From contig CAXHWN010002396.1 in assembly GCA_964020975.1 (NCBI GenBank), forward strand, positions 1,053,501-1,117,500: a DNA stretch of 64,000 nucleotides, given 5' to 3'. Below the pieces are notes generated by a model. That model was not told the origin of the DNA and searched no databases. It saw only the letters and a list, made by a program, of their open reading frames with translations. The position numbers were made by a program, and so were the translations under genes. Numbering within the stretch: position 1 is the first letter of the stretch; every line of letters starts with the position of its first letter. Below are positions 1 to 12,548 of this stretch, piece after piece. This DNA is from Hermodice carunculata (lineage: Eukaryota > Annelida > Polychaeta > Eunicida > Amphinomidae).

Positions 1-1
1 C

Positions 2-1813
2 GGTTGTCATCTTGAATACTGCAAACATGTCAAGTGTTCACATATGTACAAATGTTTCGAGTCTTACTGCATTCCAACTAAAAGTGTTTGTGACGAAAGG
101 ATAGACTGCAAAAACGGTGAAGATGAAATAAATTGTTCTAACTTCACCTGTCAATTTCATTTCCTTTGCAAAGGCTCATTTCAGTGTTATCATCCATTCG
201 ACGTTTGCGACGGTGTTGTTCATTGTCACAAAGTCAAGGATGATGAGTTGTACTGCACAGAATCCAAATGTCCATTGACGTGTTCTTGTCAACTTTACGT
301 AGTCCAATGTGTGCAGCAAAATATGACAGTGTTACCGCAATTGTCTTTCAGTTTAAAAGCCCTTATTTTTCGGGGTAATATCTTAAATTCGTGGCCCCAA
401 TATATTGAAAGATTGATATTTCTCCAAAAGATTGACTTGTCTTTCAATCGCATATATTTATTACAATTCGAAATCAGAACTTTAACATATGTGAAACGTA
501 TTGATGTGTCCAACAATTGTATTAGACAAATCCGACCACACAGTTTTGCACAGATGAAATATCTTAATGTATTAAATATTTTGTACAACCCAATCATTTC
601 ATTATTATCTGATACATTTCGGGGTCTTGTCAACCTAAAAAGCCTTAACCTATCAGGCTTAAGTATAGATCGTCTGAGCCAGTGCGCATTTTGCGGATTA
701 CAAAACTTACAAGTTCTTGATCTGTCTAATAATTCTATAACTTGGGTTTCTAAAAACACGTTTGCAGGGCTTTATAAATTAGAGTGTGTTAATATTGCTC
801 AAAATGAAATTACTAAATTCGACACTTCTATATTTATGCATTCCACTCATTTAACGCGTTTAATATCTGATCAGTTTGAACTTTGTTGTATTGTTCGCCC
901 TCTTAAATTCTGCTCACATGATGAAGTAGACTGTGGACGTTTTCTCAAGAGTGTATACCTGATATATTACTTTGTGCTCATTGGGTCATTCTGCTTGCTA
1001 TCAAATACTGTTTGTTTAGGATCTTCGTATACAAAAATGCAGAAAAATATTAATGCCTGCTTAACGTTTAATTTGGCTATTGCTGACGCCGTAATGGGAA
1101 TTTATCTTCTCACATTATCACTTGTGGATGGAACCTTTGGTGATATGTACATGTTTCATCGAAGAGAATGGTCAAAAAGTGTGGTTTGCACCTTAATCGG
1201 AGTACTTGGACTGACGTCGTCATTTGCGTGTAGTACCCTGGTAATGTTATTAAGCCTAACGAGGGGAATTTCTGTTGTATTTCCTTTCGCTCTCAAACAT
1301 GTAACGCCAACTCATAGCCGCTGTGCAGGCCTAGTAACTTGGATTCTATTCTCGTCTATACTAATTTTGTGCAGTCCAGGAATTGTATTCGATAAGACTT
1401 TCGAAGCAGCAGCACCACCTGGCTGTCTACCATTGAACCTTATTTCATGTTCCATGAAATGGAAGTCAATAAGATACCTGTTTTTACTTGTCAACATATG
1501 TGCATTTGCTTTTATAGCTACTGGCTACACGTTGATATTAGTTGTTTCTTTGCACAGCAGGAGAAAAGTAAGCCAAAGAAAGGGCACCAATAAAACAACA
1601 TACAAGAGTCTTCTGATTATATTTGCGTACACAGTACACTCGTTTCCACTAATTATTCCAGTTCTAATAAGTGAGCTTGGATATATGCCCCCAGTTACAT
1701 TACCAATGTGGCTCCTTGCTTCTGCCTTCCCTTTGAACGCAATATTTGACCCTTTCATATATTCGCATACACACCGAAACGGCTGGAAAATTATTCAGTA
1801 TTACATAACCTAA
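2..1813 (+). CDS. LDLa-LRR seven-transmembrane receptor, relaxin-receptor/GRL101-like (5' partial)
   Basis: Predicted plasma-membrane G-protein-coupled receptor. The frame is open from base 2, so the gene starts left of the window; the first ATG (base 44) lies inside an LDLa module and is unlikely to be the true start. Counting from that ATG: end of one LDLa module (to C31), a second LDLa (C36-C71), a cysteine-rich LRR cap (C76-C89), about seven leucine-rich repeats (95-265), a cysteine hinge (C281-C297), then seven hydrophobic helices (about 303-575). TM2 carries NLAIAD (N343-D348) and TM7 ends DPFIY (D569-Y573), as in LGR7/8-type receptors. At the end of TM3 the usual (D/E)R(Y/F) is T406-R407-G408, keeping only the Arg. 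The helices are in one exon with no intron visible. The ligand is unknown; relaxin-like peptides are a family-based guess. The stop is at 1811-1813 with no clear AATAAA just after it. Confidence 0.9.
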   Translation, partial: GCHLEYCKHVKCSHMYKCFESYCIPTKSVCDERIDCKNGEDEINCSNFTCQFHFLCKGSFQCYHPFDVCDGVVHCHKVKDDELYCTESKCPLTCSCQLYVVQCVQQNMTVLPQLSFSLKALIFRGNILNSWPQYIERLIFLQKIDLSFNRIYLLQFEIRTLTYVKRIDVSNNCIRQIRPHSFAQMKYLNVLNILYNPIISLLSDTFRGLVNLKSLNLSGLSIDRLSQCAFCGLQNLQVLDLSNNSITWVSKNTFAGLYKLECVNIAQNEITKFDTSIFMHSTHLTRLISDQFELCCIVRPLKFCSHDEVDCGRFLKSVYLIYYFVLIGSFCLLSNTVCLGSSYTKMQKNINACLTFNLAIADAVMGIYLLTLSLVDGTFGDMYMFHRREWSKSVVCTLIGVLGLTSSFACSTLVMLLSLTRGISVVFPFALKHVTPTHSRCAGLVTWILFSSILILCSPGIVFDKTFEAAAPPGCLPLNLISCSMKWKSIRYLFLLVNICAFAFIATGYTLILVVSLHSRRKVSQRKGTNKTTYKSLLIIFAYTVHSFPLIIPVLISELGYMPPVTLPMWLLASAFPLNAIFDPFIYSHTHRNGWKIIQYYIT

Positions 1814-2418
<605 letters not shown>

Positions 2419-3049
2419 CACATATCAATCAAAAAATTATTTTTGCAGACCACTAAAACATGATCTCTAACTACCAATACATGTCACTTCTTACATATTA
2501 CTCAACGGTCAGGAATATTTCTCGAGGTAATCACGAATACGAATGGCCATTTCCTACTGGTCATACAATAGAATCGCACATCAGAACACAATTTTGTTGG
2601 ATAGACATGTTAAATGTTTTTGCAAATGGTGCAGAGCGAACAGAATAGTGCATAATGACGGTGTGTAAGTAATGATATTAGTGAAATATACTTTATAAGA
2701 TACTACATATTGCTGTCTAAAAGTCAAATGATCCAAAGACATGATACCAATATTACGTTACCTTTTTTCATCTGAGCATAATATAATTCCTTGGAGCAAG
2801 GTGGAGTGGTCACACTAATCTTACCATGTGAAGTTTTGAGAAGCAACATCCATCCAAATATGCCCAAATAATTATATGCATTTACACCAGGAGATGGAAT
2901 TTTTAAACTGGCTAAAATACAAAATGATTCATTTATTCGGGTAGCAACAAAGCCCATTTAGCCATTGATGAGCGATTGTGAGCTAAAGCGTTTCAAAACT
3001 TTTGATGGATTTGATTTCTTAGGATAGCAAATGCTTGTGTGTCATGTAG

Positions 3050-3200
<151 letters not shown>

Positions 3201-3965
3201 CAATACGTATGGAAATGTACTGTGGCTGATTAGAGTTAAGGCTATAAGTACAGGAAACCGAATTCCTGGTTTCAGTAGCCAAAATTAAATGGTTAAATGT
3301 TATCAGTTTAACTATTGTAATTGTTACCATTGACGTATTTCTAGATAGGTGGGTATCACAACGACCTTGCATGCATGCAGTATTCACATATTTTTGATGG
3401 ACAAATGGGTTCAGAGCAACGTTGCATTTAGTTGATGATGACGCACATTAACGGAAATGTGTTTATCATACTTACTTCGTGTCTATTTGGTATTGATATG
3501 TTTAAATAGGCACCGAACAAAAGAGTGCGCTTCATAGGATAGCGCCACTAAACACCTGCATTGCAATGCCAATATGTAACTAGCAATATGTTTTGAATGA
3601 TGGGTAACTTGGGTTGTGGTGCTTGAGTTGCTATATTGCCACCTGAAAGAAGCATGACTTCTAGTGCATCAACTGCCGTGTGTACACTTCACTTAAGCTT
3701 TAGGTACTGACCGAATAACGGTGAAGTAGTTTGAGAGGGTAGCATTTGTACATACAAAAGGTATCCGCAAGGGAATGTATAAACTCCAAAATGACATGAA
3801 TGCAGAAGACAATGTATGTTTTCAGCTGGACCGAATGATAATCATAATCTCGGTGCCCGTTGGTACTATTTGATGAAATCAATTAGTGCGCCTTCTTGTA
3901 GAATGTGCAGGCCAGAACTAGCACAAGCCAATACGTACAAATGGCTTATATCTCTTCTCGTTATG

Positions 3966-4211
3966 CTAGGTCCTACAACATAGATTAAATCCGTAAGTGG
4001 CACCTTGTTTAAAGAATCTGGCATTTGCATCGATGTTAACGGCCCATGGCAGGTGCTTCATTTTTCTCGAGATGAATTCCTCATATGAGTTCTGCTTAGT
4101 GCGCCAATCGGTACCATCTTGTTGGCAGGTACCTGTTGTGGGATGATAGCGTAGGTTATAAGTGAAGGAAGCCAGATTTCTCAGCATGGGCAAGCGGACA
4201 TGCCCGGGCAC
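3966..4211 (-). CDS. Possible coding fragment, unrecognised
   Basis: An 81-codon minus-strand frame with a mixed, protein-like composition (for example WRTKQNSYEEF and KHLPWAVNIDANARFF), unlike the low-complexity frames nearby. I do not recognise a family. It could be an exon or the relic of a gene; it could also be chance. No splice sites decide this. The surrounding 3.2-5.1 kb shows nothing else I can support except A-rich patches near 4760-4830. Confidence 0.2.
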   Translation of the reverse strand: MPGHVRLPMLRNLASFTYNLRYHPTTGTCQQDGTDWRTKQNSYEEFISRKMKHLPWAVNIDANARFFKQGATYGFNLCCRT

Positions 4212-5145
4212 ATAGCATCAAATTTTGCACTAGCTTTCTGGTGTTTAGAGATGCACCCAGCGGTCGCTAACAGAACTTTCCCTGGCTTAGTGATTACACT
4301 TACACCAGGCATCTCGGGAATTCACCACTTTCAATGAATTAGTTGCAATCTGTTCAGTTTATTTGTACGTACGTGTGTTTGGTTGGTTTCAAAATATATG
4401 TTAAGGAATGATATCAACTTATTGGCAGTAGATGGATTACAATGAGCAATTTTGTCATGCACCAAAGACAGGTGTCATGTTGCCCAGCAACATCCACCAT
4501 AACGCTGATGATGTCTGGATTAGATTACCTGTCGTTCTTGAAAAAATATTGTCGCAGCACATGTAAAATATACCTGAATATCTTGATATATATTTTTTGA
4601 CACAGAGAACAAATCCTGAGCCTGCAAAACGTTCAATGTCAAAATAAATTTGGTTGGTTCGGTACAACTCGGTATGAACAGGTCTATTGTGAAGGTGACA
4701 ATGGTGTAATGGTCTATGGATGTGGGCCTCAGAAAAAACGTTAAATGAATTCAAAGAAACAAAATGAAAAAGAGAAGAAACAGAACAAGCACAACAACCA
4801 AACAAAGAGAAAGAAAAGGAAATTTAAAGTTCGTCATTTAATCTTACCCAAATCAAGCCAATATGAAAATTTTGAACCCTGAAAATCTTCGAAATTACTG
4901 TCATTAGGTGTGCCATTCCTATCTCATTTCATAGGCAATCAAAATTAACAGGGTATAGAATATATCCAGTAAACAGTGAAAAAACTTTGAGCATTTCAAA
5001 ATATTCATATTTTTAAGGCACACGGAAATTTTGCTGTGAAACAAATCTCTATTAAAGTATTATTATTATTATGATCATTATTTGCTTTGGCAGCCATGGA
5101 TTCCAAAACAGAAGGAGATAAATATTGTCTGCAATTTATTTTCAG

Positions 5146-5214
5146 TTTGTCCAGTGCAACATGACCAGGATAGAGTTGTCCAGGCTGCAGATGCAGGAGC
5201 CAGGCTTACAGAAG
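5146..5214 (+). CDS. Putative mini-exon A of the piggyBac-like gene (69 nt)
   Basis: Bounded by a pyrimidine-rich acceptor ending ttttcag and a gaag|gtgtgt donor. It is 69 nt long with the same phase at both ends. In that phase it reads PVQHDQDRVVQAADAGARLT, an acidic/Ala-rich stretch. It pairs with exon B 189 bases downstream. Inferred from splice signals only. Confidence 0.4.
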
Positions 5215-5334
5215 GTGTGTGGGGGGGGTTCTTTTTTTTCTTTCTTGTGTGTTTTTCATTTTTGTTTGTTATTAGCCACAAATTCCCAAATAGAAATAAA
5301 TTAACATTGTTGTCCATAATGAATTTATTTTCAG

Positions 5335-5403
5335 ATCATTCAGTGCAACCTGATTACCAGGACATAGGGGAGGCTGCAGAGGCAGGAGCCAGGGTACCAG
5401 AAG
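5335..5403 (+). CDS. Putative mini-exon B, tandem duplicate of exon A (69 nt)
   Basis: Same length, same phase, same acceptor (ttttcag) and donor (gaag|gtgtgt) as exon A. It reads HSVQPDYQDIGEAAEAGARV. Similarity to A continues about 60 bases into the upstream intron, so a unit of about 190 bases was duplicated. Confidence 0.4.
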
Positions 5404-5822
5404 GTGTGTTTCACAGTGTAAACATACATGTGCCATATTGATTTATTCATTCTGGTAATAAAGTGCATCATAGACGCACATCCTCAACTTTGAGTCCTGG
5501 AGATCCTGATTTAAAATAAAAATATTTCTACTAGTAACACTTAGAAAATCATGTACCAAGCATAAAGATAGGTGTCATTCGTTGTATGTAAATATTTTTA
5601 TTTTGATTTAACAAACTTAAAAGAGCAGCTTAGAATTTGTGTACCCTATCAATTATAATGCACAAACAGAAAACATATAGATATCCTGAATTGTATGTGT
5701 AACATACTAATAAACTATTTAAAGTTTCAGTTTGTTGTTGGCATGAAAGCTACCAGGTAAACTCTGTATCTGAGCTAAGGGAAGGCAAAAGTACCAAAAG
5801 ATAATTGCATTCTATATCATTG

Positions 5823-5823
<1 letters not shown>

Positions 5824-5919
<96 letters not shown>

Positions 5920-5972
5920 CTGTGTCTGTATATACATATATATATATATATATATATACATAATATATGTAT
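5824..5972. repeat. Compound (TA)n-(TG)n microsatellite
   Basis: TA for about 70 bases, then TG for about 25, then TA again. It lies just upstream of mini-exon C. Confidence 0.95.
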
Positions 5973-5993
5973 GTTGAAATTTCTCTATTGTAG

Positions 5994-6038
5994 ACATGGA
6001 AGTGCTTATGTCAGTGCATCATGAAGGCTCAGCTGCAA
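5994..6038 (+). CDS. Putative mini-exon C (45 nt)
   Basis: Acceptor ttctctattgtag and donor caa|gtgagt, 45 nt, same phase as A and B, reading [14 protein letters not shown]. Joining it to the acceptor at 6788 keeps the reading frame of the transposase N-terminus. Inferred. Confidence 0.35.
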
Positions 6039-6788
6039 GTGAGTTTTTACATCAGTACCCCTTATCTTCTGATGATATATTCTGTGTATACAATGGTCCT
6101 TCCTTTTTGAGGACCCTATCATGGATAACCACAAACCTTTCAGGCATGAATATGCCATGTCCAAATTGTATCTTCCCCATGAACATTGTTTCACAACCCT
6201 TGAAAGGCTGCCTGATTTATATAAAATCTTCTGAATGTGGCCTGGGGGTGGTAATTCAAGGCAGGGCTTATTGGGTGTTGTATGTCCAAATAGTTTTGTA
6301 TTCAAGTATATGAGCATCTGTTACCGTGTCATTTTAAGTATGGTTGCTGTATTTTACTGTCAAAATTTACAACTGTCAAGTTTGAGGTTAGTTAAATTTT
6401 AATTTGTGCGCACAGATGGTATGATTATTTTGAGAGTAGATCTACTGATGCATTTCACAAAGCAATTTGTGTTGCTGTAGTTTATGTACTCACCCTGTGC
6501 AAAAGATTCTTACCAGGAAAACTTTCATTATGAAAAGTTACATTGTTGCAAAAATGCAAATCATAGTTTGTAAAAAAAATGCATAGTTGTAACTACTTAG
6601 TGAATGTGTTTATTTTGTTATTTGAATCTGTGAACCACACATATTTTGACCTCCAAGCAAATCCAGTTTTTCATTATTTGTGAAATACTATGTGTTCAAT
6701 CTTCATTTCAAAACATTCATACATTCTCATCCTGACAAAAAGTAAACTGCTGCAATGGATATTTTAGCATCCACTGCTGTGTTTACAG

Positions 6789-8389
6789 TCATGGATGTTA
6801 CTGATAACTTCCTAAGCAGTGACGAGTCTGATACTGAAATGGGTACAGCAGGTTGGTGCACCTCATTACGAAATTTCCCACTGGTACCACCATTTACAGG
6901 CACTCCAGGATTCAATGTTGAAATTTCTGACAATGCTTCACCCTTTGATTTCTTTGAAATTTTATTGATCGTGATATGCTCCTGAAAATTAAGTTGGAAA
7001 CAAACAGGTATGCAGCCCAGCAAATTGCAAAGTTAAGGAGAACTAATCACATGAAACCTGGTGGTCTCCTTGCTAACTGGACCAATGTAACTTTGGATGA
7101 ATTGAGGTGTTTGTTTTGCCATTGTTGTTCACATGTGTCTGGTGCACAAACCACAGATATGTGATTACTGGTCAACCAATCGAGTTCTTCAGTCAACATT
7201 CACAAAGCACTTGATGTTCAGGGATCGCTTTCGAGCTATATTGCAAGTACTTCACCTGAATGACCATGACCAGTATATTCCCCAGGGACAGCCAGGCCAT
7301 GACCCATTGTTCAAGATAAAACCTCTATATGATGATCTCCAGCACAATTTCAGAAGTCTCTACACAGTTGAACAACATATTAGCATCGACGAGTCAATGT
7401 GCCCATTCAGGGGGAGGGTGAAATTCAGAATATGCATGCCCACGAAATCTCACAGGTGGGGCATGAAGTTTTATCAACTTTGTGAATCAAATTCAGGATA
7501 CATTTGGGCATATGAGCTTCACAGTGGAAATGAGAGGGTTAGTTACAGTCCAAGAGAGGTTGTGTTGCGACTGATTGATCCTCTTTTGGACAAGGGCTGC
7601 ATCCTGTACACAGATAATTATTACTCCAGTCCAGAACTGTTTGATCATCTTGTGGCAAGACAGACTATGGCCGTGGGAACTGTTCGGGCTAATCGCCGAG
7701 GCATGCCAGCTGAGCTCCAACAAGGCAACTTACGCCGTGGTGATATTGTATACAGGCGACAAGAAAATCTGCTGGCCCTTAGGTGGAAAGACAAACGGGA
7801 AGTGAATATTCTCACCACCAAACACCACCCCAATATGGTTGAAGTAACACATCGTGGCGGGAGAAAGCAGAAACCAGAAGCTGTCCATGAGTACAACACT
7901 TACATGGCTGGTGTTGATCATTCCGATCAATTGCTTAGTTACATGCCTTTTCACAGAAAGAGAATGAAATGGTGGAAGAAGCCCTTTTTCCACATGTTTT
8001 GCATGGCTCTGGTGAATGCATATGTCTTGCACAAGAAATTCATGCAGACAGCTGGCCAACGAAAGATTTCTTTGGAGCAGTTCTTCATTGCTGTTTCACA
8101 AGGTCTGGTGGATGCTGCCATAGAAGCAGTGCAAGATGAAGCAGGAGTCGCTTCTCACGTCCGTCTCACAGGGCGTCATTTTCCAGCCACATTGCCACCC
8201 ACCGAAAAACAGGAGCATCCAAGACGAGTATGTAAGGTCTGCAATGATTTTGCCAAGAAGCAAGGACAGGGTGTTGGAAGGAGTCAAAGAAAACGTCAAG
8301 ACACTTATTACTGGTGTCCATCTTGTGATGTTGGCCTTTGCTTGGAGCCTTGCTACAAGGTCTATCACACCCAAAAGAATTACTGCTGA
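6789..8389 (+). pseudogene. piggyBac-type DDE transposase (PGBD4-like), two frame breaks
   Basis: Cut-and-paste transposase of the DDE_Tnp_1_7 fold. The acidic N-terminus (MDVTDNFLSSDESDTEM) starts just after a possible acceptor (gtttacag, 6781-6788). The main frame, 7133-8389 (418 codons from its first ATG), holds the catalytic aspartates in SIDES (D86), YTDNYYSS (D161) and GVDHSD (D262, with D265). It ends in a cross-brace Cys/His zinc finger (C367, C370, C395, C398, C403, C407, H412, C418). The N-terminal part changes frame at about 6960 (at aaatttta) and back at about 7111 (at gttttgcc). Both changes fall at short T runs and cancel out, so they could be sequencing errors rather than decay. 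Otherwise the domain looks complete. Whether it is mobile or domesticated cannot be told here. Confidence 0.85.
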
Positions 8390-8675
8390 AAAACATATTT
8401 CCATTGGTAGCTGAATAGCTCACTTATTTGATTGTGGGCCCCATATGACTGCATACAATTCTGGAATTCCAGCATATGTTGTATATAAGTTGAAGACTAC
8501 TTCTTAAATGATATAAATAATTCTGAATTTCTTAACAGAGAGTGGCAAAAGAGACATAAGCTATTTTTAAACTTGAGTCTGAAATTCCAACAATACCATA
8601 TTAATATGAGGGCTTGTGGAGTGACACAATTATGTTGTGCTAAAATTAATGGCAGTAAAAGTGCAGTGCTTAGTC

Positions 8676-8681
8676 AATAAA
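8676..8681 (+). terminator. Polyadenylation signal AATAAA
   Basis: Canonical hexamer about 290 bases after the transposase stop, in an AT-rich 3' region. Plausible, unproven. Confidence 0.4.
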
Positions 8682-8699
8682 AGCAGAGATTTTGAAGAT

Positions 8700-9870
8700 G
8701 GAAAATGAACAATGCATCCTATATTTTTTCACAGATATATTTTTCAACAGGCTGTAATTTCACATGGTATCTAGTAATCTGGGTCAACATTGTAACCGGG
8801 ATTACCAGAGGCCAAGTGTGGGTTGACACACAAGTTTTGCCATCTGCAGGTGAAGCATTTTAATGTTGCAATATCAATGAAAATCCAATAAATTTATACA
8901 GGGAAAATTGGTGATTAGCAACTGGCACTCGTTTGATGGTTAATTGAAACTTTTCTGTCATCATCACTGGGGAAAAAACATTGAGCAACTGACAAAATGT
9001 AATGAAAATGCAGGACATTTTAATTGCCATTACCAATTGATCTTAAATAAACAGCCTTAGATATATTTGGCGGCTTGGCTTATGGATACCTTGTCATTTG
9101 TGCCATATTCTAGAACAGCAGATTTTTATTTTGTGGCTAAGTCTTGTCTTTCAATAGAGTCAAACTTTACTTCACGTTTGTGATTTTTAGATCTTTCTTT
9201 TCCTATTGATTTTGCCTGCAAATATGGTGTAGCTTTGGTGTGTTTTACTTCACCATTGACACTGCATTGCACTAAAGCAGAATTTGAAAACAAGGTAATA
9301 TTGTATGCAAAGATTTATTTATTTTATCCCATATGTTGAAATCTACATGTATAATGACTGCAACAATGCAAAGGAAATTTAGTTTGTACCTATGCATAGT
9401 TTAAAGCATGCTATGCCCTCTTTTTTCTTTATATCTAATCATTATATCAGGTAACAGTGGGATAAAATGAAAAATCAAGCATGTGTATTTGGCTGTAACA
9501 GTACATTTCACTTGATAATGCAAAATACAAACAGCTGAGTAAACATGTTTCATTTGTTGTTATATTATACTGAGTTGAGAAGCATTTGAAAAAAGTACAT
9601 TCACTTCAGCTATTTCATTATATTATGCTTCTTTATTATTATTTGTAATTGGTGTAATGATATATTACTTGATGAAAGCTGGGAGGATTGAGTTACCCTT
9701 AGCTGATCTTTATAACGTTGATTAAAATGCTTCGTACATATGCTTCAAGAACAGAGTTTGGCCTGATTTTATTGAGAGCAGCTATGGAGTTAGGATTCAA
9801 ATATTTTTATTTGAAGTTGGTTTTTTTTTTGCTTGGTTTATTTTACCAAAATTACACTGCATCCAACATG
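8700..9870. other. AT-rich stretch with no gene seen
   Basis: No frame with protein-like composition and no clear repeat structure. Confidence 0.5.
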
Positions 9871-9871
9871 T

Positions 9872-10023
<152 letters not shown>

Positions 10024-10571
10024 TAATAAGTTTAAATGAAAATATTTCAAAAACGTAATTTTTTGCAGTTAGCACTTGAGTAAAGTTTGAAAATGGTATT
10101 TTTATCTGGAACTCTTAATGATCAGATTTAAGCATTAACTCTGATCGAAGCAATTTTTATTTGCAATCAGTAGAACTCTCATCAAACCAACTCTGCATTC
10201 TAGTGCCATCTATACTATGATCAGTTTATTTTCAAAGTGACAGCTGACACATCAGAATCTTTCTCAGACACAAGCTGACCCATGTCCAGACTCGAAGGTT
10301 CACTACGCTCAGTTTCCATTTTTTGCATTACTGATTAATCTTGCTCATCCTTTTTTTAATAAGAAAACAGAAACCAGCTCACTATCAAGAAGCTGCTTGA
10401 TGCTTCACATTTGAAACGTTTCAGATGGACCAGTTGCCTTTCTGACATGACATTAGGTTTAATAATTTTCAGTAGTATAAGCATGCTAGTATTTTTCATT
10501 TCAATAAGAAGAGAACAAATTATCTAACCAGATGATTGTTTGCTCTCTTACAGGGTCACATGTTTTTGTTG

Positions 10572-10603
<32 letters not shown>

Positions 10604-11225
10604 AGACAATTCATCTCACCAATGCAGTTGGTCACACTGGAATATGGCAGCAATATACACAAGGTAATGTGTTTGTTATGCCGTTTTTTTCGACCCTATT
10701 ATCCCTGTCACAATAATGTGATTCTTTTTTAGTTGTTTGAATTGATTGTATTTTTACACAATGAGGTAAAACAGTTTTGCAATTCAAATTCCACTCATAT
10801 GCTTGGGACACTCTGGCAACTTGCAAATATTACAGGCCACATCCAACAGAATGATACTTTTTTTCTTTTTTTTCAGGTGCACTGTATTTGTGAAATATGT
10901 AAACATTTAATTTTCTTTTAACTGATACTTTACAAAGGCTGAATGTATTTTTTATATCAAATGAAACAGAAGATTGGTGTTTAGATGTAACATTTATCAT
11001 AATGTATTAGGTACATTCTAACTTGCATATTCATACAACCAATAAAAACTTCTGATAAGATTAAAATTTGCTTGTTCTCCGATATTTTGTTGTCAGATTG
11101 ATCCTTTCTGGTCAACAGTTTTCGTGGCCGTTGTCTTGGGTTCTGTTTCTCCTTTTCTTTTTCAGCCTTTATGTGTAGAAAGGGAAGGTACCATCAGAGA
11201 ACCAGAAGCTGGTTTTATTGTGGTG
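10024..11225. other. AT-rich stretch with a poly-T run
   Basis: No gene recognised. A run of about 28 T at 10571-10598 (with further T runs before it) may mark a minus-strand retrotransposed A tail. Confidence 0.45.
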
Positions 11226-11255
11226 TGACCTCAACAGGCAAGCCTGTTGAGGTCA
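11226..11255. repeat. Perfect 14-bp-arm hairpin
   Basis: The arm gacctcaacaggc (11227-11239) and its exact reverse complement (11242-11254) are separated by two bases, with one more pair outside. Strong cruciform potential; function unknown. Confidence 0.8.
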
Positions 11256-11766
11256 AAACAGAGGTAAATGAGTTCAACAAGGACAATATATCGAGAAGTG
11301 ATCTGATTTTCCGTGAACCGGCTTTGCGGCGATGTTAAATTTGACAGTGGTGTACTGGGTGTATTTTCTGTACTTGTGGTAGACTTGCACAAGTCCCTGG
11401 TGCATGTCCCTATTTTCCCATCCCGCGGTCCCACCCAGAAGTGCGATACATTTTCCCCTCCACAAAGTTAACTGAACAATATTATGCCAACTACACGGTG
11501 TTATTAAGTAGGTCCTACTATTATTATTATATTTTTTTTTAACTGTCGACACTGCCGCCGTGTCGGTTTCAACAGTAGCAGCTATTGAGTCCTGGTCAGT
11601 TCTAATCCCATTATCATCGCGAGTGGAAAGTGGCCTTCGATGAATGCATGGCTAGTCACTGGCCACTCAAGCGAGACAAAGCTGACCGTCTCCCTCCGGC
11701 TGCCGACACCAGGGACTTGTCAAACTTGCACAAGCCCACTCTGGACTACCATCAATTCGGTGGGAG

Positions 11767-11774
11767 TGACGTCA
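11767..11774. promoter_or_regulatory. CRE palindrome TGACGTCA
   Basis: Exact consensus for CREB/ATF binding. A single 8-mer may be chance, but it sits in the CpG-richer stretch. Confidence 0.4.
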
Positions 11775-12492
11775 CAACATCCGGGTTTTGCGGGATCTTA
11801 GAAGTCAAATCAGTGCCACAACTTTTTTATTTTTGCATTAATGTAAAATGATCCACGTCATGATTTAAGTTTTGTTGAGTAAGACCTCTACATTTCTATG
11901 TGGCTCTTTTGTCAATTTAAACAAAAACTCTTGCCCTACACCCTACAATGGAAATATATCGATCTCAATCACGATTTGATCAAAGCGGTCAAACCTGTGT
12001 GAATACAATTGCATGGGTACCGGTCCGTGCATTTTTCTTGGTTAGCGTCACGAACGATGGTTCCTCTTTTATTTTTTTCTAAAGATCGGTTGTGTGTTAT
12101 AATTGCCATAATGTGTTATAATTCAACTATAGTGGTTGAGCTTGTTGCTGCAGTAAATAGTCCATAAACACACTTTATCGCAGTTACTGACAAACTGTCA
12201 ACATGATAAACACGCGGCAGCGGTATTTTCACCCGAGCCATGTTTACCTGCGGCTGGCGTATTTTACTCTCTTTCCATGAAAAAATTGGACCCTCTACTC
12301 TAATGTACGCAAAGACTGGTACAGTGGTAGTATATGTTGTCATTCTCACCAATTTACAGCGTTAAATTTTGTTCCTTGCTTTAATAAATTGTCCGTAATC
12401 GTCACTTGTCACTCTGCCCTCCTTCCCAATTGTATTCTACGAATAAAATATGTTTAAACCACTTGTGTTCACACAAATGTCACCCATCTTTC

Positions 12493-12548
12493 TAGCCCCA
12501 AGGGACCTCCCCTAGCTTAGCAGAGCGAGGGGAGGTCCCTTGGGGCTA
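12493..12548. repeat. Perfect 21-bp inverted repeat with a 14-base loop
   Basis: Arms at 12493-12513 and 12528-12548 are exact reverse complements. Each contains ccccaagggacctcccct or its complement. GC-rich compared with its flanks. Confidence 0.9.

Larger units (their letters stand above)
5146..8700 (+). mobile_element. piggyBac-family DNA transposon (PGBD-like), probable extent
   Basis: Core is the transposase at 6789-8389, preceded by three short putative exons (5146-5214, 5335-5403, 5994-6038) and followed by an AATAAA at about 8676. I could not find TTAA-flanked terminal inverted repeats, so the true ends are unknown and the region may instead be a piggyBac-derived host gene. A compound TA/TG microsatellite (5824-5972) lies in what would be an intron. 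Confidence 0.6.

Noticed and set aside
7493-8423. Several frames on both strands across the piggyBac transposase
   Set aside because: Shadows of the 7133-8389 frame, which has the family motifs.
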